Part shown: piece after piece, positions 17,214 through 26,659 of the stretch
How positions within the stretch are numbered: position 1 is the stretch's first letter
Layout: the number at the start of each line of letters is the position of its first letter
Assembly (NCBI RefSeq): GCF_002836715.1
Contig: NZ_PJAT01000112.1
Span: 1 to 64,000, forward strand
Direction of reading: 5' to 3'
Length of the DNA: 64,000 bases
DNA from: Psychrobacter sp. 4Dc
GTDB lineage: Bacteria > Pseudomonadota > Gammaproteobacteria > Pseudomonadales > Moraxellaceae
The notes under the pieces: generated by a model
What the model saw: the letters and a program-made list of their open reading frames with translations, nothing else
Databases searched by the model: none
Told to the model about the DNA's origin: nothing
Position numbers and translations under genes: made by a program

Positions 17214-18788
17214 CTACTTAACCAAACGTACTGGAGTTTTCGGACGTTTACCTAAATAGCTGAGTATCAGCAACAGTGCCATGATAAACAAAATAGGATA
17301 TTGACCAAAGCGCATAAATGGCGTATTACCAACTCGCGCCTGAATATCACCGCGCAATACAGTACGTTCAAACTGCGGTGCACGCTCTACGATACGACCT
17401 TTATGGTCGATAATAGCTGTCACACCTGTGTTGGTCGCACGCATAAACCAGCGGCCGTTTTCTAGTGCGCGCATCTGTACCATTTGTAGATGCTGTAGTG
17501 GGCCTGCTGACGTACCAAACCAAGCGTCGTTTGAGATGGTCAATAAGAAGTCCGTGCCAATGGCATTTTTGCGCGTGGTATCTGGATACGCCACTTCGTA
17601 ACAGATGGCTGCACCTAAATTATGCCCTCGCACACGCAGCGGTGACTGCTGATCACTACCACGACTATAGCTCATAATGTCTTGGCTGCCTGCTAGATTA
17701 GGTAGAATATCGAGCACGCCTTGGAATGGAATATATTCCCCAAATGGCACCAGACGTTGCTTTTTATACAGCCCCTCTGCCTGTGCCCCTAGCGCAACCA
17801 CGCTATTATAAAATGGCGGATATTTATCTGTACTGGCATCAAACGCTGCTTCATCCTTATAAGGAATACCTGTTACCCATGTCGTGTCAGTCTCTTTGGC
17901 CATCGCGACCATTTCGCTGATAAAACCAACAGCTTCTGTCTGAAACATGGGAATCGACGATTCAGGCCACAGCACGATGTCACGTCCCCATTCATCTCGG
18001 GTCAACGTTGCATAGATTTTTAGCGTCTCAATCTGATACTCAGTGAGCCATTTTAGGTCTTGCGGGATATTACCTTGAATCAAAGATACCGATAGATCAG
18101 GAGTGCCTTTTGGTTTGGTCCATTGCGGATTGATCAACCATAGCGCGCTACTAATGATTAGCAAGGCTATCGATGGAATCATATAGCCACCGCGGCGACG
18201 CAACAGCTCAACGATACTGGCAGCCAGTAGTACCGCCACAAAAGAAACCGCAAAGACACCAGCCACAGGCGCGAGCGACGACAACCAGTACTGCTCAGTA
18301 AACGCGTAACCAACGAATAGCCAAGGAAAGCCAGTAAACAACCACGTTTTCATCCACTCTTGGAGTATCCACAGGGCAGCAAAAGATAACGGCTGCTTGC
18401 CGACTACACGATTAAAGATGAGCGCCAAAAAGCCATGGAACAAGCCCATGCCTAGACCCATGAGCGCAATCATAATCAGTGCAAGCCATGCGGGTGTATC
18501 ACCATAAACGTGTATCGAGGTATATAGCCAAAACGCGCCAACACACCATAGCCCTGTACCGTAGGCCTGACCGATTAGAAAGGCGCGGCGACCTGTCATC
18601 GCTGGTACCAATAACGCATATAAGATGGCAGGTGATACCAAGGCAACTGGCCAAATGCCATAAGGCGCGAGCGCGAGTATGAAAGCGGCCCCTGCCAGCC
18701 AAGCTATTAGTACCGTCAACCCCATATGTAAACCTTTTGGCTTATCGGGGTTCAGACGTTTTTGCAAATCAACAGTAGACAGACGCAT
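17214..18788 (-). CDS. lnt: Apolipoprotein N-acyltransferase
   Basis: Inner-membrane enzyme for the last step of lipoprotein maturation: it transfers an acyl chain to the N-terminal diacylglyceryl-cysteine. Several N-terminal membrane helices (about 20-225) precede a periplasmic nitrilase domain. The nitrilase triad is visible as Glu in WTRGIPY-like context (TTWVTGIPYKDEAAF region), Lys in RLVPFGEYIP context and Cys in GAAICYEVAYPD. The closing helix carries PILFIMALLLILSYL. At 524 residues it is normal size. In many proteobacteria lnt follows corC directly. Here corC is upstream on the same strand but a terminator lies between. Confidence 0.95.
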   Translation of the reverse strand: MRLSTVDLQKRLNPDKPKGLHMGLTVLIAWLAGAAFILALAPYGIWPVALVSPAILYALLVPAMTGRRAFLIGQAYGTGLWCVGAFWLYTSIHVYGDTPAWLALIMIALMGLGMGLFHGFLALIFNRVVGKQPLSFAALWILQEWMKTWLFTGFPWLFVGYAFTEQYWLSSLAPVAGVFAVSFVAVLLAASIVELLRRRGGYMIPSIALLIISSALWLINPQWTKPKGTPDLSVSLIQGNIPQDLKWLTEYQIETLKIYATLTRDEWGRDIVLWPESSIPMFQTEAVGFISEMVAMAKETDTTWVTGIPYKDEAAFDASTDKYPPFYNSVVALGAQAEGLYKKQRLVPFGEYIPFQGVLDILPNLAGSQDIMSYSRGSDQQSPLRVRGHNLGAAICYEVAYPDTTRKNAIGTDFLLTISNDAWFGTSAGPLQHLQMVQMRALENGRWFMRATNTGVTAIIDHKGRIVERAPQFERTVLRGDIQARVGNTPFMRFGQYPILFIMALLLILSYLGKRPKTPVRLVK

Positions 18789-18977
18789 AGCAGTTATCCA
18801 AAACCATATTTTCTAAAATTTCTCAGCTAAGCGATGAGATAACACTCACGCAAAACCTGACTGCACAATGCTTTATGCAGGGCCACAAATAAAACCCACC
18901 CATGATACCAGTCAAAACCTACAAGTGGGTAAATTTGCGTAGCTAAAACCTCATTCTAAAGACCAAAAGGCAGAAAG

Positions 18978-19008
18978 CAAAAAACACGATTTTTCATCGT
19001 GTTTTTTG
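18978..19008 (-). terminator. Terminator between corC and lnt
   Basis: The stem AAAACACGAT / ATCGTGTTTT has a 5-nt loop TTTTC and T-runs on both sides (about 18980-19007). It lies 57 bp after the corC stop and about 190 bp before the lnt start. Confidence 0.85.
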
Positions 19009-19064
19009 TGGAATTTGCTAACAAGTTTTATTTATTGACCAATTATCGTGACAATATAATCAAG

Positions 19065-19964
19065 CTAGTGGCTGCCTATTAATATCTGTTGCTCGGCATT
19101 GGTTTTGGTCAGCTCTAGATTTTGGATAAATCGCCCTTCTACATCGGTAATAGTAATTTTCCAATCATCTATCACGACGCTCTCGCCTTCTAGATCACCA
19201 ACGAAGCCAAGCGCTTGCATGACCAGACCGCCCATCGTATCGACATCGGTATCGTCAAAACGGCTACCAAGCTCATCATTACAGTCTTCAATTACTGTAG
19301 ACGCTTGCACACGCCATGTATTTGGTTTTTCTGGATCAGGGACAATGTTATTGATATCGCTGTCTTCATCAAAGTCATCATGCTCATCAACGATGTCGCC
19401 CACGATTTCTTCCAACAAGTCTTCCATGGTGACCACACCACCGAAGTTACCAAACTCATCCACGACAATCGCCATGTGTACTTGAGTACGCTGCAAAGAG
19501 CGTAGCAAGGTATCAGAACGAGCCGTTTCACTGATATATAGCGGCTGACGCACCAAGTCTCTAAGACGCTTACTGTCAATTTTATCTTCTTGATTGCGGA
19601 CCATATGTACCAAAATTGGAATCAAGTCTTTTGCCAATAAGATACCGATGACGGCATCATCATCTTGACTGTCAAAAACAGGATAGCGCGAATGGGTGGT
19701 CTCAAGAATGATGTCCATCACTTCAGCAAGACTGGTACTCTCGTGCAGACCAATTACTTGCGGACGCGGCGTCATGATTTCGCGGACTTGTGTCGCAGGC
19801 AAATCTAACACGCCTTCTAGCATATCGACAGTATCAGGCTCTAAAAACTGGCGCGAGTCTTGTACCAGACGAATCAATTCATCACGGGTTTCGGGGGCGG
19901 TCGATAGCCAGCGTTTTAAGCCGCGCATCGACCAACTACTCGGGCTGGGAGTGTCGTCAGACAT
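19065..19964 (-). CDS. corC: CorC/HlyC-family CBS-domain protein
   Basis: A 299-residue protein associated with the inner face of the membrane, linked in E. coli to magnesium/cobalt efflux. After a short start (WSMRGLKRWLS) a CBS pair occupies about 55-190. It opens with the signature REIMTPRPQVIGL and contains SRYPVFDSQDDDAVIGILLAKDL and AIVVDEFGNFGGVVTMEDLLEEIVGDI. The CorC_HlyC transporter-associated domain follows (about 205-290, NTWRVQASTVIEDCNDELG). There are no membrane helices, as expected for the CorC/YbeX type. The ybeY and ybeZ genes often found upstream are not here. Confidence 0.93.
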   Translation of the reverse strand: MSDDTPSPSSWSMRGLKRWLSTAPETRDELIRLVQDSRQFLEPDTVDMLEGVLDLPATQVREIMTPRPQVIGLHESTSLAEVMDIILETTHSRYPVFDSQDDDAVIGILLAKDLIPILVHMVRNQEDKIDSKRLRDLVRQPLYISETARSDTLLRSLQRTQVHMAIVVDEFGNFGGVVTMEDLLEEIVGDIVDEHDDFDEDSDINNIVPDPEKPNTWRVQASTVIEDCNDELGSRFDDTDVDTMGGLVMQALGFVGDLEGESVVIDDWKITITDVEGRFIQNLELTKTNAEQQILIGSH

Positions 19965-20252
19965 GGTGGTGTGATTTAACCTCTTTAGTTAATAAAAATC
20001 AGAATAGTATTCAATAAAAAAACGAACAATACTCAATAAAAAAACAAGTAGAGCCTAGATGGGGATAAAAGTAGCAAATAAAACAGCTAGTTTGTTATTA
20101 ATTACTGCATGAATAACAAATTTGCTAGTACAAATTAGCTTCACTTTATCGCAAGGCTCACCGACATTCAACGATAAATTCACTCAAATTGTATTGTCAG
20201 CGTGTTGTAAACTTTGCTATGGTCAAAGCCTTTATTTATCAAAGCAAACCCT

Positions 20253-21602
20253 ATGTCGCTACGTTCCGTTTTTTCTCACTTACTCTCGTCGCGTTCACGC
20301 AGTCGACTGTCAGACAGTCGTGGCTTAGAGAAGCGTGGTTTAGAGAACCTTGACTTAAAACGCGAAACATTAAAAAACAGCTCATTAGATAGCAATCAGC
20401 CAAAGTCTACATGGCACCAGCATCTTGTGACTTTTTTAATCGCCGTTACGTTGTTGTTATCAGCGCTATGGTTGTTACTCGCGATTTGGTATCAGTGTGG
20501 TGTCAGCTCAGTATTGACTTGGCTTGCGACAATAGCAATTGTAGGCATATTAGCTGCGCTGCTAAGTACACGTTATTGGAATGTCGTCACAAGAGTATTG
20601 CACAGTGACTCACTATCTAATAAAAAATCAATTAGCAAAGGCACAGCAACCAAGCTGCTTATCGGTATATATGGCGCTGTTTGGCTCGTGGGTCTAGGTT
20701 GGTTTTTTTCTATCGAACCGAAACAAGATCGAGAATGGATGGCTGAGGTCGACCAGCGAGTCTCCTATGAGCGCGATGCGACCAATCCTGACTTGATTAC
20801 CTTAACCAATGTTCGAAACTTTGATTGGCAAACTGAAGAGGATGCTACCGAGCACTGGGATACTCGTACGATTGATCTGTCTAAACTCTCTGGCGTTGAT
20901 GTGACCAATTCTTATTGGATGGGACCACTGATTGCTCATACCTTGGTTAGCTTTCGATTTGAAGGTGATAGACCACTTGCCTTCTCATTCGAGATACGTA
21001 AAGAAGATGGCGAGTCTTTTTCAGCACTTGCTGGCTTTTTTCGACGTTATGAGCTGAGCCTGATTGTCGCAGAAGAGCGCGACATTATCTATACCCGTAG
21101 CAACGCGCGTGGCGAGCAGGTTTATCTGTTTCCTATTAGCAATTTGCAACAGCATGAAGTCAAATCACTATTTGAGTCTTATCTGACTGCGGCTGATGAT
21201 TTGAACGCTAAACCTGCTTGGTACAATACATTGATTAGCAACTGTACCAATATTATCTTTTATATGGCGCGTATCGTTAGTGGCGATCGTTTGCCATGGG
21301 ATTATCGGATTTGGGTGTCTGGTTGGTTACCGAACTATCTATATGATGTAGGTATGTTGGATGCTGCTCCCGAAAAGAACAACCAACCTTGGTCAATGAA
21401 TACGTGGTATGAGCGTACCCATATTAACCCGAAAGCAAAAGGCTTTGATAATCAAGTTAACTCACAGTCTGATATCGATAGAGATAAAAACAGCCATAAA
21501 TTCTCACAGCAGATTCGTCAAGATATTCCGATACCAGCATTGGCTAACTCGCAAGCCAGTGCGGAAGCAAAAGCCAAATCTACTGCTCAGGCATCTAACT
21601 AA
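20253..21602 (+). CDS. DUF4105 (Lnb-N type) membrane protein
   Basis: About 449 residues from the ATG at 20253. An upstream ATG (20214) would add 13 residues. After a Ser/Arg-rich start, two or three membrane helices lie at about 55-145. The remaining, probably periplasmic, part carries the DUF4105 domain: FSFEIRKEDGESFSALAGFFRRYEL, then DIIYTRSNARGE, and LISNCTNIIFYMARI with the conserved Cys that is the putative catalytic residue of this papain/NlpC-like family. The C-terminal 60 residues are Gln/Ala/Ser-rich and variable. The function of bacterial members is not established. Confidence 0.8.
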   Translation: MSLRSVFSHLLSSRSRSRLSDSRGLEKRGLENLDLKRETLKNSSLDSNQPKSTWHQHLVTFLIAVTLLLSALWLLLAIWYQCGVSSVLTWLATIAIVGILAALLSTRYWNVVTRVLHSDSLSNKKSISKGTATKLLIGIYGAVWLVGLGWFFSIEPKQDREWMAEVDQRVSYERDATNPDLITLTNVRNFDWQTEEDATEHWDTRTIDLSKLSGVDVTNSYWMGPLIAHTLVSFRFEGDRPLAFSFEIRKEDGESFSALAGFFRRYELSLIVAEERDIIYTRSNARGEQVYLFPISNLQQHEVKSLFESYLTAADDLNAKPAWYNTLISNCTNIIFYMARIVSGDRLPWDYRIWVSGWLPNYLYDVGMLDAAPEKNNQPWSMNTWYERTHINPKAKGFDNQVNSQSDIDRDKNSHKFSQQIRQDIPIPALANSQASAEAKAKSTAQASN

Positions 21603-21609
21603 CTGTAGA

Positions 21610-22239
21610 CTAAGGGTTAACCCAGTTAACCACCCGCGTTTCCATCTCTTCATCAGACATACCGATTTCCGTGACACAGCGACCGGCGACGCCCACGTTG
21701 GCCGCTCGCATTTGTTGTTGTGTTACCACAGCATCCCCAGTCAATAATAAATGCCAACTTGGTAAGCCCTGCCCTTTATACAAACGCTTATAAGCGCAGT
21801 GCGATGGTAGCCACATCATCTTGGGTAAGTTGTCCATAGTCAGCTGAATACAGTCTGGTACGTGCTCCTGACGCGTTGCATAGTGACTGCAATACCCCGT
21901 CGCGCAGTCCATCAACTGGCAGGTGACATCGGTATATTCGACCAGCTCCTCATCCACATTGCCGCTTTCATCTTCATCGATGTACTTAATCAAGCAGCAA
22001 CTGCCGCAACCATCGCACAGTGCTTCCCACTCGCTATGGTTTAGTTCTGTTAACGCAAATCGCGACCAAAACTGCGGACGTAGTGGCTCGGACTCATACT
22101 TAGAGTCAGCATCAGCATTAGAATCGACATCGGCACTATCAGGGCACAAACTCACCGATTGCGCAGGCGTGGGCGCTACATCGAGACCTAAGTTTAAGTC
22201 TGATTGGTCATTATTTTTGTTTAACAAATTTATAGTCAT
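21610..22239 (-). CDS. ycgN: YcgN/UPF0260 family Cys-cluster protein
   Basis: The conserved core matches UPF0260: EWEALCDGCGSCC, then LMDCATGYCSHYATRQEHVPDC, then LPSHCAYKRLYKGQGLPSWHLLLTGD. The eight or so conserved Cys belong to the YkgJ-type cluster proposed to bind zinc or an iron-sulfur centre. The protein has 209 residues against about 150 for E. coli YcgN, because of an acidic, variable N-terminal extension of about 55 residues. It converges tail to tail with the DUF4105 gene, with only 7 bp between stop codons. Confidence 0.9.
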   Translation of the reverse strand: MTINLLNKNNDQSDLNLGLDVAPTPAQSVSLCPDSADVDSNADADSKYESEPLRPQFWSRFALTELNHSEWEALCDGCGSCCLIKYIDEDESGNVDEELVEYTDVTCQLMDCATGYCSHYATRQEHVPDCIQLTMDNLPKMMWLPSHCAYKRLYKGQGLPSWHLLLTGDAVVTQQQMRAANVGVAGRCVTEIGMSDEEMETRVVNWVNP

Positions 22240-22384
22240 AAAGTCGCAGTAGCATTTTGATAAAGAGCGTTACAGTATTATAGCTGTTTTTGCTAGACAT
22301 GGGCGTTAAGGTAGTACGAGTTAGAAAAACGAACCATCACAATGACGAATAATTAAAACTCACAACATAAAAAAGGACAATAAT

Positions 22385-23122
22385 ATGTCAATTAAGACGT
22401 TTGAATTAATCAGTACTACCGAGAATGGTGTAGAACTTATCAGTTATGTAGCACTACCAGAAAACGCTTCAGATGAAAATCCAGCAGCAGGTATCTTGGT
22501 TGCACCAGAATGGTGGGGCGTGGTCGATCATCCAAAATCAGTGGTTGAGCGTTTGGCAGAAGCGGGCTATGCAGCAGTCGCTATGGACGTTTACGGTGAA
22601 GGCAAACTAACTACTGATGCAGCGCAGGCAAACATGTGGATGGAGCAAGTACTGGCCGATCAAGACATGCTAATGGCACGCTGCCGCTTAATCCTTAATG
22701 ACTTCAGCGATCAGTTATCAGTCGATGGTGATAACCTAGGCGCAATCGGTTACTGCTTCGGTGGTAAAGTTGTACTAGATATGGCTCGCGAAGGCATGCC
22801 GCTAAAAGCGGTTGCTACGTTCCATGGTAACCCAACCCCAAAACAGCCAGCAGACAAAAACTTTGCAGCAAAAGTGTTGGTCGCTCATGGCCGTGATGAC
22901 TCAATGGTATCAATGGATGCTATCGAAGGTCTAAAATCAGAGCTAGATGCAGCCGATGTTGACTACACTATCGACGTCTATGACAATGCCAAACATGGCT
23001 TTACCAACCCGCATGCCGATGAGCGTGCAGCTAAAAATGAAGTAGATCTTGGCTATAATGAAGCCGCTGCTAAACAAAGCTGGGAAAACATGCTTGAGTT
23101 TATGAAAGCCAATTTAGCATAA
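22385..23122 (+). CDS. Dienelactone hydrolase family protein
   Basis: A 245-residue cytosolic alpha/beta hydrolase of the DLH family. The nucleophile is Cys in AIGYCFGGKV (about 122), the acid is in AHGRDDSMV and the His in AKHGFTNP. PEWWGVVDHPKSVVERLAEAGYAAVAMDVYG is the typical N-terminal segment (shown in parts at residues 38-70). No aromatic-degradation genes are nearby, so a true dienelactone substrate is not implied. An AAGGA site precedes the ATG, and a terminator follows. Confidence 0.88.
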   Translation: MSIKTFELISTTENGVELISYVALPENASDENPAAGILVAPEWWGVVDHPKSVVERLAEAGYAAVAMDVYGEGKLTTDAAQANMWMEQVLADQDMLMARCRLILNDFSDQLSVDGDNLGAIGYCFGGKVVLDMAREGMPLKAVATFHGNPTPKQPADKNFAAKVLVAHGRDDSMVSMDAIEGLKSELDAADVDYTIDVYDNAKHGFTNPHADERAAKNEVDLGYNEAAAKQSWENMLEFMKANLA

Positions 23123-23149
23123 GAAATGATTTGGTATAAAGACTATTAA

Positions 23150-23183
23150 AAAGGGTAGCTTAATTATTAAGCTACCCTTTTAT
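23150..23183 (+). terminator. Terminator after the DLH gene
   Basis: A perfect 13-bp stem AAGGGTAGCTTAA / TTAAGCTACCCTT with a TTA loop (23151-23179) is followed by TTTATTTT. Confidence 0.9.
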
Positions 23184-23285
23184 TTTGAGTGTCATTCTAG
23201 CATTTGTCTTTTAGCCCAGTAATTAGAGTAGTCTTGTGCTTCTTATCAAATCACGTCATTATCACTTTACTATAAACTGGATTGA

Positions 23286-26200
23286 GTGACGAAGATGTTG
23301 TATCTAATGGTGACCCAGTTGGGCTGGCTGGCTTTTACGATTTTATTGATCGTAGTGGTCGCATTATATACTAGGATAGCTCGAAAAATCGAGCATCTAC
23401 GCCGTGATGTAACGACGCTGCAAGCTGAGCTTGAGCAGCAAAGACATCGTATTATGTCGCCTCCATCTGCACCTTTGATCGATAAAAGCAATTATGCACG
23501 CAACACTGCTACTGACGATCATGATCTTAAAGACAATGTTCCTAAAGACAATATTCCTAAAGACAGTAACACTAAAGACCATGATGCTAAAGAAATAGCT
23601 TTTGACTCACAACACTCTTCTCTAGATAATCGGCTGCCTGTATCACCACCACCGCTTCCTACCGTTGCTTCAAACTCGACCACACATGCAGCATCAAATA
23701 TATCTAATAGTAAATCTATAGACGATAACGCCTCGATAAATACGAAAAATACGGCGTCGTCCGCACCGATTGAGCCAGATGAACGCTCATTACCTATTGT
23801 GACCTCGCTCATTCACTCAATAAAAAACTGGTTTTTCGGTGGCAACTTGGTCGTGCGAGTCGGCGTACTGGTGCTGCTGGTAGGTGTGGTGCTCCTGCTT
23901 CGCTTATTGAGCGAATATATCGAGATTTCAATTACCACAAAGCTGATAGCAGTTGGCGTTACAGGGTTAGCATTGGCAGCGCTTGGGTTAAAGCTAACGG
24001 CAAAACGCTTCTCATATGGGATTACGCTACAAGGTGCAGGTTTAGCAATTGCGTATCTAAGTACCTTTTTTGCTTACAGTGTTTATGAAATCATTCCTAG
24101 CATCCCAAGCTTTATCGGGCTTGGGTTATTGTCTGCCATTACCATTGCCCTTGCCGTACGTCAAAACGCCTTCCCATTAGCATTACTGGCATTATCGGGT
24201 GGATTTTTTGCACCGATTTTGACCAGTGAAGATACTGGCAGCTTAGTCACGTTATTTAGCTATTATCTACTGCTAAACGTCACGATTGCCGTGATTGCTC
24301 ATTATCGACCGTGGAAAATATTAAATCTATTCGGTGTGACTGTGACATTTGGCTTGGCATACTATTGGGGTATCAGCGAAAACCTGAGCGCCGTCATTGA
24401 AACGCAGCGTTGGGCATTGGTAGCGTTAGTAACCTTACACTGGCTGCTTTACTTATTTGTCGTCATTCGTTATGCCCAGCAAATCATCACTTATAATGCG
24501 CTAAATGAAAAAGACCTCAGCCATGCTGATAATATAGATAATACAAAACACTTGGACAGAGCCTATGTAAACAGCTCCTATGTATTCCCTATTGATATAG
24601 GCTTACTGTTTTCAGTACCGCTTCTGTCTTTTGGTTTATTTTCTGCCTTACTAAACGACATCTCTAACGCCCTCACGATTACCAGTGCCATTTTGGCTAC
24701 GGTTTACCTTGAGATGGGCTGGTTGTTCATCCAGCGCAGTAGACGCTATGCTTTAATCACCGAAGGCATGCTGGCATTAGGATTAGGGTTTTTTGCGCTC
24801 GTTATTCCGTTGGCGCTAGATGCTGAATGGATTGCTTTTGGTTGGTCTGTACAAGGGTTGGCGCTAGTATGGTTTGGACGACGCTCGTTGCGATCGTGGT
24901 CTGTATTATTCGGCTTGCTATTACAGCTCGTCAGCATTGTTATACTAGTAACGACAGCGATATTCTCTATCACAGACTATCCCGTTTTAGCCTTTAGTAT
25001 TTCAGCGCTCAGTTATCTAGCGACCGTCTTTATATTACGCGCTAGCAACTCCCCTGCTGTGCTGATTAATAGCTTAGATAGTAGTAATAACCTTAACAAT
25101 AAAGGCACTACAAAATCCTCGGTCATACAATCTCAATCCTCAGTCATGCAATCACAAACATTGGACGGCACATCAGATGTACTGACCAGCTATGCGCGTG
25201 CGCTGGGTGTCAGTATGCAAGCTGCGCAGCAATGGCTGACCTCAATCAATAGTCAGAGCCGCGTATTCAAATTCGTTTGGCATAGCCCTAGATTCATCAA
25301 ATTTTTGACATTGACTGCGATGGCTTGGGTGCTACAAGTACTAATGCTTGATTTGCATCATTGGTTTGATATCTGGCAATCAAGCACGACCGTAATTGCA
25401 CTAGCAGCACTTGTGAGCTTGATCGCTTATTGGGTTATCAATCGCTATCGTCCGTGGGCGGAAATTAGACAGCTTAGTCATGGATTATTAGCCTTGTTCT
25501 ACTTCATGCTAATACTGCAACTGCCCCAAAAGTTTGAGCGAAATCTAACATGGGCAACAGCGGAGTGGTTGGTCTTAATAGGGTTGATAGTCGGCTGGTT
25601 AATTATGGGGCAGCTATGGCTAAAAACATGGTTTGATACATGGTCTGATAATAACAGTGTCTCACGCTATACTGATGCAAGTTGGCTAGGTACGGGTATC
25701 TTACTTATTGCTGCCACGGCGCATTATGGCCTACCAGACTCTGATGGCGTGATGGCTTTCTTATTTCCAGCAGTACTCATATTATTTGGGTCATGGTTCA
25801 ATCATCGTTATCTCAGACAAAATGAAGAAAATACATCAACTAGTAAAGTTTCAGAACAAGGTCTGCTGTACTGGTTTGATTGGCGACAGGCACTATTAGG
25901 ATGTGTTGCCATCTTTGCTCCCATTGCTTTACTGTGGGTTGTTCTTACCAATTGGTCTTATGACGGTGTGATTTGGGGACTGTCTTATGTTCCATTATTT
26001 AATCTATATGACATCACATCGTGGCTGACATTATCGGTTGGTTTTAGTCTGTATTACATCAGCCAACGCCGACACAATGAAACCGTTATCGAGTCGAGTA
26101 CAGCTGTCAAATCTAAGCGCGTATTCACCGCTGAAAATTTGCTAATTATATTGGGTCTGATCAGTTTTTGGTTAATCTCCAGCATGTTGGTCAGAACGCT

Positions 26201-26534
26201 ACATGCCTTTATTGGTACGCCACTTTGGAATGACTATCAAGGCGGTGCATGGCAGAGCGAGCAAGTACAAACTGGACTGACGATTCTATGGACGCTCTTG
26301 GCATTGGTCGCCACCATCATGGCGAGTCGCTACTGGCAACGCGCGCTTTGGTTTATGGGTATTGGATTGTTAGGTATCGTCGTCCTCAAACTGGTCTTAG
26401 TCGATTTGTCACAGACTGAGGCAATTTGGCGAGTGATATCCTTCCTTGGCGCAGGCAGTTTAATACTATTAATTGGCTACCTTGCCCCATTACCACCCAC
26501 GCATGAGGAAACAGAAAACCAAAATCAGGCGTAA
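23286..26534 (+). CDS. Large DUF2339 polytopic membrane protein
   Basis: A very large inner-membrane protein of up to 1082 residues. A membrane helix and short coiled coil (IARKIEHLRRDVTTLQAELEQQ) open it, followed by a low-complexity Asp/Lys/Asn/Ser linker (about 60-175, with repeated KDN and KDH units). More than 20 hydrophobic helices then run to the end. The segment NWFFGGNLVVRVGVLVLLVGV and the following GLALAALGLKLTAKR match the start of DUF2339. The function is unknown. The GTG at 23286 and the ATG at 23295 are both possible starts. It has no operon partner. Confidence 0.85.
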   Translation: MTKMLYLMVTQLGWLAFTILLIVVVALYTRIARKIEHLRRDVTTLQAELEQQRHRIMSPPSAPLIDKSNYARNTATDDHDLKDNVPKDNIPKDSNTKDHDAKEIAFDSQHSSLDNRLPVSPPPLPTVASNSTTHAASNISNSKSIDDNASINTKNTASSAPIEPDERSLPIVTSLIHSIKNWFFGGNLVVRVGVLVLLVGVVLLLRLLSEYIEISITTKLIAVGVTGLALAALGLKLTAKRFSYGITLQGAGLAIAYLSTFFAYSVYEIIPSIPSFIGLGLLSAITIALAVRQNAFPLALLALSGGFFAPILTSEDTGSLVTLFSYYLLLNVTIAVIAHYRPWKILNLFGVTVTFGLAYYWGISENLSAVIETQRWALVALVTLHWLLYLFVVIRYAQQIITYNALNEKDLSHADNIDNTKHLDRAYVNSSYVFPIDIGLLFSVPLLSFGLFSALLNDISNALTITSAILATVYLEMGWLFIQRSRRYALITEGMLALGLGFFALVIPLALDAEWIAFGWSVQGLALVWFGRRSLRSWSVLFGLLLQLVSIVILVTTAIFSITDYPVLAFSISALSYLATVFILRASNSPAVLINSLDSSNNLNNKGTTKSSVIQSQSSVMQSQTLDGTSDVLTSYARALGVSMQAAQQWLTSINSQSRVFKFVWHSPRFIKFLTLTAMAWVLQVLMLDLHHWFDIWQSSTTVIALAALVSLIAYWVINRYRPWAEIRQLSHGLLALFYFMLILQLPQKFERNLTWATAEWLVLIGLIVGWLIMGQLWLKTWFDTWSDNNSVSRYTDASWLGTGILLIAATAHYGLPDSDGVMAFLFPAVLILFGSWFNHRYLRQNEENTSTSKVSEQGLLYWFDWRQALLGCVAIFAPIALLWVVLTNWSYDGVIWGLSYVPLFNLYDITSWLTLSVGFSLYYISQRRHNETVIESSTAVKSKRVFTAENLLIILGLISFWLISSMLVRTLHAFIGTPLWNDYQGGAWQSEQVQTGLTILWTLLALVATIMASRYWQRALWFMGIGLLGIVVLKLVLVDLSQTEAIWRVISFLGAGSLILLIGYLAPLPPTHEETENQNQA

Positions 26535-26659
26535 TGACAAAGCTGGTTGGGTGAAATTGTGCCGTGAGCAAGGTGGTTCTGTAGTAAACTGGACACCATT
26601 AGAAAGTAAACGTTGATTGTTTTACTTTTAGCATTTTTTATAAAAGGTTATGAAAGCAG

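Noticed and set aside
19099-19505. Plus-strand Ser/Thr-rich frames across corC
   Set aside because: They are antisense shadows of the corC reading frame.
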